Below, in pieces: positions 45,739-50,988 of a DNA stretch of 50,988 nt. This DNA comes from a virus, in the IMG/VR virus record IMGVR_UViG_3300037261_000025, positions 1 to 50,988 of that record; one strand, written 5' to 3'. Under the pieces are notes generated by a model. That model saw nothing but the letters and a program-made list of their open reading frames with translations. It did no database searches and was not told the origin of the DNA. The translations under genes were made by a program, and so were the position numbers. Position 1 is the first letter of the stretch, and every line of letters starts with the position of its first letter.

Positions 45739-46197
45739 TCACCCAATTTCCCCAGTTTCTGGGTCTGTTACCCACTGCGCGGATTCCCGAAGCTCCACGC
45801 CGTTTTGCGCTGCCCACGCCATCACGTATTCAACCAGGCTTGAAAGACGCGCCTTGCTCATCCTGGCCGTACTCTCGCGAATGTTTACCGCCTCATTCTC
45901 AAGGCCAGGCACAAACTCTGCGCCCTCTCGCGTAGCCACGGAATGGGCCGAAACGAACAAAACTTTCCATTCCGTGGCGCTGCGCTTCTTACCCATCCAT
46001 TCGGCCTGTGCGGCCACGTCGGCAAAAAGCGCGTGCAGCAGCCGGTTTTGCGCGCTGGATCGCGTCTCCTTGCGGATTTCGAGTGTCAGGCGGTTCCGGG
46101 CCATGAGCATGGATTTCGCCCACTCCCACGCGAGCTTGATGACTTGCCAAGCCTGCACCGGCTCCCACAAACGGGCAGTGAACTTTTCTTCGGTCAC
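45739..46197 (-). CDS. ninB: NinB-like recombination protein
   Basis: 152 residues. RSSAQNRLLHALFADVAAQA, EWMGKKRSATEWKVLFVSAH and EFVPGLENEAVNIRESTARM, then SSLVEYVMAWAAQNGVEL: this matches the NinB family signature (QN-x-LHA...WKVLF...VPGL...ST-x-x-M). In lambda NinB (Orf) is a ssDNA-binding recombination mediator that works with Red. Here it lies with VRR-NUC, Exo and Bet. The stop overlaps the next gene's region. Confidence 0.88.
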   Translation of the reverse strand: MTEEKFTARLWEPVQAWQVIKLAWEWAKSMLMARNRLTLEIRKETRSSAQNRLLHALFADVAAQAEWMGKKRSATEWKVLFVSAHSVATREGAEFVPGLENEAVNIRESTARMSKARLSSLVEYVMAWAAQNGVELRESAQWVTDPETGEIG

Positions 46198-46484
46198 GGT
46201 ATACCCCTCAGCACTTTCAGCGACCGCAGCGCCGCATCAACTGAATCGACCATCGCCACGGGCAATCCCTTTGCTTCTTCGGCCTGCTTCGCGTTCATGC
46301 CTTTTCGGCCATAGCCTGTTTTCGCATTTTTTACCTCAAAATACATACACACCTCCGATTCGTTTGTTGCCCATACTTGCAGGTCATAGGGCTGGTGAAC
46401 CACCTTTACCCGTGCGCCAGCCTTTCGGAGTGCTTCAACGATGGTTTTTTGGTTTCCGTCAACCCTGCGGGCGTATCGTGTCAT
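46194..46484 (-). CDS. VRR-NUC-type Holliday-junction nuclease
   Basis: 96 residues. QKTIVEALRKAGARVKVVHQ, then PYDLQVWATNESEVCMYFEV and KNAKTGYGRKGMN: the D-(x)n-E-V-K triad of PD-(D/E)XK VRR-NUC nucleases (D in PYDL, E in YFEVKN, K in EVKN). C-terminal AEEAKGLPVAMVDSVDAALR. Overlaps ninB by 4 bases, a recombination module. Phage enzymes of this family resolve branched DNA. Confidence 0.85.
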   Translation of the reverse strand: MTRYARRVDGNQKTIVEALRKAGARVKVVHQPYDLQVWATNESEVCMYFEVKNAKTGYGRKGMNAKQAEEAKGLPVAMVDSVDAALRSLKVLRGIP

Positions 46485-46500
46485 TTTTATTTTTCCATTC

Positions 46501-46556
46501 GCTCTATAACGTCTCCACAGACAAGTTATAGAGCGGTTGCGGTTTATATTGCGTTA
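46501..46556 (-). repeat. Structured intergenic element B (matches element A)
   Basis: On the minus strand, TAACGCAAT (46556-46548, with the stop of the DUF3268-like gene), GCAAC, then GCTCTATAAC (46526 region), an inner GTCT-gtgg-AGAC hairpin and GTTATAGAGC (46510-46501). GCTCTATAAC and GTTATAGAGC are exact complements. Length and layout equal element A at 12086-12142. A partly matching GTTAGAT box lies at 46991-46997. It separates two genes of the recombination operon. Confidence 0.45.
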
Positions 46557-46976
46557 TGTGCGTTCCCACAGAATCGAGTTCCGTCCAAGCTGCACGGCCT
46601 TGGCGCATTGCACCTCGTCAAACTCGCCTATATGGGCTTCTCCCTTCCCGAGATTCATCAATACCGCGAGGTGTGAATACACCTCGTGTCTGCGTAGTCG
46701 GCCTTCGCGCCAGTAAGGGTCAATGGCCGCGTGTGCCGCTTGCTTCGCCGTTCTCAGTTGCGCGTTTGCCAGCCTACCGAGTGGTCTGGTGCCGTCGCCG
46801 TAGCCGTTGCCTGCTTTGTGGCATCCAACGTAAGCACCACATGGCACACAGCGCCAAAACCTCAAGGCTTCAAGGTCTGGGCGGTGCGGGTAAATGTCTG
46901 CGCCCGTTGCCAGTACCGCAGGCGTTCCGCAGTAGTGGCACATAACAGGTCGCTCAATCTGATTCACTTCGTTCAC
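46554..46976 (-). CDS. Zinc-finger protein (DUF3268-like)
   Basis: 140 residues, GTG start at 46976 supported by GGAG at a normal distance. CHYCGTPAVLATGADIYPHR and FWRCVPCGAYVGCHKAGN give two C-x2-C pairs plus a further Cys/His, the pattern of the zinc-finger domain of DUF3268. GKGEAHIGEFDEVQCAKAVQ ends the fold. These proteins occur widely in phage recombination clusters, function unknown. Confidence 0.8.
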   Translation of the reverse strand: MNEVNQIERPVMCHYCGTPAVLATGADIYPHRPDLEALRFWRCVPCGAYVGCHKAGNGYGDGTRPLGRLANAQLRTAKQAAHAAIDPYWREGRLRRHEVYSHLAVLMNLGKGEAHIGEFDEVQCAKAVQLGRNSILWERT

Positions 46977-47007
46977 AGCTTATCTCCAGCGTTAGATCGC
47001 ATAATCT

Positions 47008-47334
47008 TCATGCCAAAATACAAATTCCCGCCAGCAGCACAATGCACACAGCGAAAGTCCCGATAGTCCAAGCTGAGTCTTTCCAGTGCCATGCTGTGTC
47101 CTCGTCCAACTCGTCATCCATCGTGATAGGCATCGGTGATTCGTCGCGGGTTGTAAGGTTTTGCTCCAGCTTCCAATGCTTTGATAGCTCTACACAAAGT
47201 TTCTGGCCAATCGGAGTTAGCGTATGCATCATGGGTGGCCTTGGCGCTTGCGTGCTGGATGCGTACTCTTCATCCGCGCAGCAGGTGCAGTCGCGGCCTT
47301 GCCGACAATTTCCTAGACATGGGCTATTAAACAT
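47008..47334 (-). CDS. Membrane-anchored Cys-rich protein (108 aa)
   Basis: Start ATG 47334; an in-frame TTG at 47346 is less likely. 108 residues: CLGNCRQGRDCTCCADEEYA near the N-terminus (four Cys), a polar middle and a C-terminal membrane helix (WTIGTFAVCIVLLAGICILA). Tail-anchored. Present between the Exo gene and the zinc-finger gene; possible superinfection-exclusion or host-takeover factor (unknown). Confidence 0.68.
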   Translation of the reverse strand: MFNSPCLGNCRQGRDCTCCADEEYASSTQAPRPPMMHTLTPIGQKLCVELSKHWKLEQNLTTRDESPMPITMDDELDEDTAWHWKDSAWTIGTFAVCIVLLAGICILA

Positions 47335-47353
47335 GGGTTCTTCCAATGGTTGG

Positions 47354-47384
47354 CGCGCAGCAGCGGGGTCTAGGGTGCTGCGCG
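47354..47384. other. Hairpin between the Exo gene and the membrane gene
   Basis: CGCGCAGCA (47354-47362) and TGCTGCGCG (47376-47384), a perfect 9-bp stem with a 13-base loop. On the minus strand the T run of the Exo stop region precedes the stem, so it is not a classical terminator. Could stabilise the mRNA end or limit read-through. Confidence 0.45.
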
Positions 47385-47399
47385 TTGGTCCCGAAAAAA

Positions 47400-49118
47400 T
47401 TAGGCGGCCTGTTTGATCTGGATAGCCTGGATATGAGACACGAGGCGCATGCAGATCATCGGGAAGTCGCTCTCTCGAAAGAGCTTCGCGTTGCGCTCAG
47501 TGGTCGCATCGAATCCCAGGTTCGATAGGAATTCGGCGGAAAGCGAAAAGCCAAGGCGCTCTGCGATCTGTCCTAGTTTCAGAGTCGGAGCGGATTGCGT
47601 CATCGCTTTTGCAACCGGTGTCGGCATGATTGCAACCACTTCGGCGAACGTCACAGCGCTGGCTACAGACTGCGCTGGCGCTGGTGTCGGTACTACCACG
47701 GCTTGGGCCGCTGTAATCGCATCCTGGACCTTCTTTTCGGCATCGGCCCGCGCCGCCGTCTCACGCTCGATCTTCGCAAGCTCTTCGGCACGGATCGCGG
47801 CGCGCTGGGCTTCTTCTTTGCGCTGCACCTCGGCCTGGTGCTCGGCGATGCGCGACTTCACCAGCATGTTCAGGTCATCAGGTGCCTTCTGCACGATCGT
47901 TCCGGTATCGGCGAACAAGAACGCGTGATCCTTCGCCAGCTCACGCAGCGTGCCGAGATTGATCTGGATTTTGTCGGCCACGGCATTGGCTTCGATCTTG
48001 CAGCGCGCCAGCTCAGTGGCCACTTTGTCGCGCATGCTGTCGATACTTTTCAAGCCCTTGACCACGGTCTGAAACTCGGTCTGAATAGTAGGCAAGTATG
48101 GTTTTCCAAGGCGCTCGTTCAGGCCGCGCATGTGCGTGATAAATTCCGCTGAAGCGTCTCCGATGATCTTGGTGCGGCGGTTTTCCTTTTCCACCTTGAC
48201 GAGCTTTTCCACCAGCAGCCGGTTGGTGCGCGCCGTCTCGCGGTACAGGCCCACGGTGCGGCGCATGCTGTCGATACTCTCGGTCTGAGCCAGAGCGCCG
48301 TTCTCGGCTGCGTCCAGCGCTTCCTCGGCGGTCTTGAGCGTCTTCACCGTTGCTTCGAGGTCCGCGAAGTCTTGATCGGTTTCTGGCGTCTTGTTGATTC
48401 GGTTGACGTAGGCCGTCAGTGCCGTGCCGAAGGCTTCTAGGTTGTCCACAAGAGCGATAGAACCGTTGACTTGTATCGAGACGGAAGGCAGCGACATTTG
48501 CGGCTTGGAGACTGGAGCCAGAACGACTTCGGCGGGAATGTAGGCGGCTAGGTCTTTGGCGAATTGATGCCAGCCTGCAATCAGCGCATCGCGGCGTTCT
48601 GGTCGAGACTGATACCAGACACCACGGGTGTTTTCTTCGGTGCCGTCCGATGTGGTGAAGTACGCCTCAGATCCACCGCACACTAGTATCTGTTGTTCAA
48701 GTTGCCAATAGTAATGCGGCTCAAGTTCGCCAGAATTTATGGCCTCGACAAGCAATGCGTTCCATAGCTTATTTTCCCACGGCCTGGATTCGTCCATCGT
48801 CAGGCCGTCAAAGCTCGCCAGAAGCGGCAGTCCATTGATGTTCAATGTTCCTGTGCATGGATATAGTTCTTCGCCGAAATATTTTTCGACGATTGGACGG
48901 GCGGCAGCTTCGGCGGCGTGGCCAGCGTAGAACAAGCGCTGTTTCGCTGGGTCGATTTCCGCATCAACGATACGCTCTGCCTTTGCTTTCAGCAGGGCGG
49001 ACCGTGTTTGATATTTACTCACTCCCATCATGGCCGGTGCTTCGCTGGCCGTGAAGTGGTCTGCGCGGATTGCCATCCACTTGGCGCTTCCTTGATGTAC
49101 GTTGCTCAATGTTTCCAT
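47400..49118 (-). CDS. YqaJ-type viral recombinase exonuclease with a long C-terminal extension
   Basis: 572 residues from ATG 49118 (GGAG 8 bases upstream). Residues ~1-170 are a lambda-Exo/YqaJ nuclease: DHFTASEAPAMMGVSKYQTR, FYAGHAAEAAARPIVEKYFG, PLLASFDGLTMDESRPWENK (PD-(D/E)XK: D then E-x-K at 'WENK'), PHYYWQLEQQILVCGGSEAY. Residues ~230-572 are an extra coiled-coil region with two helical blocks and an Ala/Pro linker, ending in an HTH-like RLGFSLSAEFLSNLGFDATT. It makes 3' overhangs loaded by the annealing protein encoded by the preceding gene. Confidence 0.9.
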   Translation of the reverse strand: METLSNVHQGSAKWMAIRADHFTASEAPAMMGVSKYQTRSALLKAKAERIVDAEIDPAKQRLFYAGHAAEAAARPIVEKYFGEELYPCTGTLNINGLPLLASFDGLTMDESRPWENKLWNALLVEAINSGELEPHYYWQLEQQILVCGGSEAYFTTSDGTEENTRGVWYQSRPERRDALIAGWHQFAKDLAAYIPAEVVLAPVSKPQMSLPSVSIQVNGSIALVDNLEAFGTALTAYVNRINKTPETDQDFADLEATVKTLKTAEEALDAAENGALAQTESIDSMRRTVGLYRETARTNRLLVEKLVKVEKENRRTKIIGDASAEFITHMRGLNERLGKPYLPTIQTEFQTVVKGLKSIDSMRDKVATELARCKIEANAVADKIQINLGTLRELAKDHAFLFADTGTIVQKAPDDLNMLVKSRIAEHQAEVQRKEEAQRAAIRAEELAKIERETAARADAEKKVQDAITAAQAVVVPTPAPAQSVASAVTFAEVVAIMPTPVAKAMTQSAPTLKLGQIAERLGFSLSAEFLSNLGFDATTERNAKLFRESDFPMICMRLVSHIQAIQIKQAA

Positions 49119-49120
49119 TT

Positions 49121-49876
49121 TCAAGACTCCATATCGATTGTTGATTCACTGGCCCGAACCATGGCGATCTGTTCTTCGCTCATGATGGCTTTGCTTGACA
49201 CCATGGCGATGATCTGTTCAGCACTCTTTCGTCCTGAATTGATCAGTCCGCGCCAGATGCAGAGATTCTTTTGGAACGCTTCATCGGAGTAGTTTGGAAG
49301 TGCTGCCGTCGCTGCGAGCTTCGCGATGATCTCGCCGGTCGATGGGTCGATGGTCTTTGACGGCGCGGTATTCTCAATAATCCGCTCGGCTTCGTCAACG
49401 TCATAGATTCCGCCAAAACCAAACGCGATACGAGCGCACTGAATCATTGCTTTGTGGCGCAGCATTCGGTATGGGTGACTATCCCAAGGCTTCACTCCTG
49501 GTCGCCTGCATTCGGCCATCCACTCCGTTAGCTTTGTCGGGTGAGTACGGTCTTTACGGTAGATCGTGCAGGTGCATGAATCGGCGGTTTGCTCAAAATC
49601 CATTCCATCAAATTGAGGGTTTGTGTTAATGATTCGACTCCATCCGTCAACTCCAACAACCGGGACGATGCCGCCTTTGTCCGGAAACGCATAAATTTCC
49701 TTGGTCCAAGGGTTCAGCTTGTATTGCCCGGCGACGATTAGCAGTGCGGACAACTGAGCGTCTGTCACATCTCCCTTGAAGGCAGTTGACTTGAGTACCT
49801 GATAAAGCTCTTCGCTCTTTGGAAGATCAAAACGAGTAGCAAGCTCGTTGATCTGTGTGGTGATTAGATTGCTCAT
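49121..49876 (-). CDS. bet: Single-strand annealing protein (Bet/RecT)
   Basis: 251 residues. TAFKGDVTDAQLSALLIVAG, KLNPWTKEIYAFPDKGGIVP, VVGVDGWSRIINTNPQFDG and DSHPYRMLRHKAMIQCARIA form the RecT/Bet core (the QYKLNPWTKEIYAFP and VGVDGWS segments are diagnostic). The stop is 2 bases before the Exo ATG, so Exo is coupled. Together with Exo and NinB this is a complete phage recombination module of the lambda Red type. Confidence 0.92.
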   Translation of the reverse strand: MSNLITTQINELATRFDLPKSEELYQVLKSTAFKGDVTDAQLSALLIVAGQYKLNPWTKEIYAFPDKGGIVPVVGVDGWSRIINTNPQFDGMDFEQTADSCTCTIYRKDRTHPTKLTEWMAECRRPGVKPWDSHPYRMLRHKAMIQCARIAFGFGGIYDVDEAERIIENTAPSKTIDPSTGEIIAKLAATAALPNYSDEAFQKNLCIWRGLINSGRKSAEQIIAMVSSKAIMSEEQIAMVRASESTIDMES

Positions 49877-50014
49877 AATTTCCTCGTTGGTTAAAGTGTT
49901 CTTGCTAGTGTTTCCACCAACACTTTGAGAATAGGTTTCAGGAGAAGAGTTCGTCCTGATTCGTATGGATGGTTGAGAATCAAACAGCCAATATTTGAAG
50001 TATCAACCATGATT
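49877..50014 (-). other. Intergenic region with a possible 39-residue ORF
   Basis: Downstream of the gene at 50015 in transcription order, an ORF ATG 50010 to TAA 49891 encodes MVDTSNIGCLILNHPYESGR and ends LVETLARTL. Codon use is plausible, but no ribosome site precedes it. The bet gene's own ribosome site lies in 49877-49890. Confidence that it is coding is low; nothing else is seen in these 138 bases. Confidence 0.35.
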
Positions 50015-50242
50015 TCAGTGCAAAGTTCGTAAGTGAGTAATCGCTATCGACGGACTGCGCATAGATTCGACAAACTCACCATCAAAATAAATGTCAAAAA
50101 CCCCTTGACACAGCGCCATGCGGGTTTGCGCAGAAGTTAGTGCCCACTCTCGCTCTACACCGCATAGATATTGGCTAGAATTTCCACCAAGTTCAGCAAT
50201 TGTTTCTGCAACCCAATGGTGAAAATAGGTAGGATTCTTCAT
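50015..50242 (-). CDS. Small hypothetical protein (75 aa)
   Basis: Start ATG 50242, overlapping the upstream stop (ATGA); longer frame unsupported. 75 residues: MKNPTYFHHWVAETIAELGG, CGVEREWALTSAQTRMALCQ, VFDIYFDGEFVESMRSPSIA. A three-helix and beta-type small protein; no family recognised. Confidence 0.68.
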   Translation of the reverse strand: MKNPTYFHHWVAETIAELGGNSSQYLCGVEREWALTSAQTRMALCQGVFDIYFDGEFVESMRSPSIAITHLRTLH

Positions 50243-50490
50243 TTCGCGCTCACCGTCGCTACGGCTCCGAGCCCGGTGTGCATCTGGCATGAGATCGTCT
50301 GATCGTCCAGCCACTTCGCATACGCACCAGGTCCGCAGATTTCCTGTGCCGCCATCTGCTTGCGGCGCTCGGACATTTGCTGGCGCTGTGCATCGCCGGT
50401 GAAGTCAACATTGTCATCCAGGTGGAACGACAGGCCGAGTATCAGCGCCAGAAGTGCGGCGGCGAGCCAGTTGAATTTTGTTTGGTTCAT
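50239..50490 (-). CDS. Small inner-membrane or secreted protein (83 aa)
   Basis: 83 residues. A hydrophobic segment (NWLAAALLALILGLSFHL) after a 5-residue basic start is a signal-anchor or signal peptide. The rest is polar (RQQMSERRKQMAAQEICGPG, DDQTISCQMHTGLGAVATVS), with Cys that could form a disulfide in the periplasm. Overlaps both neighbours by 4 bases (ATGA). Function unknown. Confidence 0.72.
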   Translation of the reverse strand: MNQTKFNWLAAALLALILGLSFHLDDNVDFTGDAQRQQMSERRKQMAAQEICGPGAYAKWLDDQTISCQMHTGLGAVATVSAK

Positions 50491-50714
50491 GCGAACACTC
50501 CCACAAGCGGCCCAGGCATGCCATGGTCACGACCGCCGAACTTCGCATCGACGTAGCTATACCAGATCGCGCCGTTTTTATCGACCTCTGCCTGCAGTTT
50601 ATGCAACTCGCGCAGCTCGTCACGTCCAGCACGATAGACAGTGTTGTCGTCGCTGAACTCGAATTTCCAGTCCATGCTCTCAAGTGCTTTTTGATATTGC
50701 TCTCGTGTAGTCAT
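50487..50714 (-). CDS. Small hypothetical protein (75 aa)
   Basis: ATG 50714 with GGAGTAAAC in front, the same leader as the heptapeptide-repeat gene; a longer frame is unsupported. 75 residues: TREQYQKALESMDWKFEFSD, REVHKLQAEV-like helix (DELRELHKLQAEVDKNG), then AIWYSYVDAKFGG. A small alpha/beta fold. Coupled by 4 bases to the membrane-protein gene. Function unknown. Confidence 0.7.
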   Translation of the reverse strand: MTTREQYQKALESMDWKFEFSDDNTVYRAGRDELRELHKLQAEVDKNGAIWYSYVDAKFGGRDHGMPGPLVGVFA

Positions 50715-50716
50715 GT

Positions 50717-50988
50717 TTACTCCGAAATCAAGTCGCTGATGGCGATTACTGAAGAGCGTTCTTCGTCTGTTATTTCGCAATCATCAATGTCGCCGCGCAC
50801 GCCGGTCAGGTCGCCGCGCACGCCGGTCAGGTCGCCGCGCACGCCGGTCAGGTCGCCGCTCACGCCGGTCAGGTTGCCGCTCACGTTGCTCAGGTCGCCG
50901 CGCACGCCGGTCAGGTCGCCGCGCACGCCGGTCAGGTCGCCGCTCACGCCGGTCAGGTTGCCGCTCACGTTGCTCAGGTCGCCGCGCA
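50717..50988 (-). CDS. Heptapeptide-repeat protein, C-terminal part (continues from 240-1)
   Basis: Second part of the gene that begins at 240. Repeats GDLTGVR / GNLTGVS / GDLSNVS run up to a C-terminal tail: DIDDCEITDEERSSVIAISD, then LISE and a stop at 50719-50717. The DDCEITDEER tail is seen in other phage repeat proteins with the same 7-residue period. The frame at 50988 is one base out of register with base 1 unless the 8-base overlap is merged. In this half the 21-bp units differ little, so copy number may be under-called. Confidence 0.8.
   Translation of the reverse strand, partial: RGDLSNVSGNLTGVSGDLTGVRGDLTGVRGDLSNVSGNLTGVSGDLTGVRGDLTGVRGDLTGVRGDIDDCEITDEERSSVIAISDLISE

Noticed and set aside
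46991-46997. Single GTTAGAT box as an attC site
   Set aside because: A good R-box match but no partner box or stem is found nearby, so it is not called as a site.
1-50988. tRNA genes, integrase and CRISPR-Cas genes
   Set aside because: None could be recognised; the attC-like elements have no integron integrase in this window.

Overview
The window is a tailed-phage genome (Caudoviricetes, podovirus-like), essentially complete and probably circular or circularly permuted. One heptapeptide-repeat gene runs off both ends: it starts at 240 on the minus strand, leaves at base 1 and re-enters at 50988 to stop at 50717. The reading frame is restored if the last 8 bases are merged with the identical first 8. 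The virion genes are a short-tailed set: large P22-type portal, N4gp56-type capsid protein, P22 gp10-like stabilisation protein and internal (ejection) proteins, with no tape measure or sheath. I see no integrase, tRNA or CRISPR array. The host is not shown; the base composition and lysis genes suit a Gram-negative bacterium.

Layout. (1) 409-12820, plus strand: a tightly overlapping early/accessory run. It begins with a hexapeptide-repeat and a pentapeptide-repeat protein that share a C-terminal domain. A helicase-DNA methyltransferase fusion, a ParB-like protein and a helicase carrying two inteins follow. The second intein contains a complete Vsr/DUF559-like nuclease ORF in another frame. 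A GIY-YIG nuclease and a TOPRIM primase follow, then small ORFs separated by attC-like structured elements, one of them an Acb2-like hairpin protein. (2) 12803-13015, an isolated minus-strand gene, then two plus-strand genes of structural type up to 14109. (3) 14111-16332, minus strand: lysis genes (Rz with nested Rz1, a 34-residue membrane peptide, an L,D-transpeptidase-like protein, holin candidates). (4) 16329-32119: two beta-propeller proteins, tail-fibre-like proteins, a PurD-like ATP-grasp enzyme, three large internal-virion-type proteins, neck/tail proteins and a methyltransferase-glycosyltransferase fusion. (5) 32171-44404: head and packaging genes (decoration-like proteins, major capsid, scaffold, portal, both terminase subunits). 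(6) 44490-50988 and 240-1: the minus-strand early operon with Zn-finger/HNH proteins, a Cro-like regulator beside an operator-like dyad, NinB, a VRR-NUC nuclease, YqaJ-type exonuclease, Bet/RecT annealing protein, membrane proteins and the heptapeptide-repeat protein.

How it fits together: two operons diverge from 241-408 (early plus; recombination minus). Helicases, primase and ParB-like protein suggest host polymerase does most of the replication; Exo/Bet/NinB/VRR-NUC form a recombination set. Three homing endonucleases of different folds cluster in and next to the helicase gene.

The strongest unusual features are the out-of-frame nuclease nested in intein 2, the attC-like elements between small genes, the three solenoid-repeat genes at the junction, and the sugar/methyl/ATP-grasp enzymes among the tail genes. 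No stretch above 300 bases lacks a gene.
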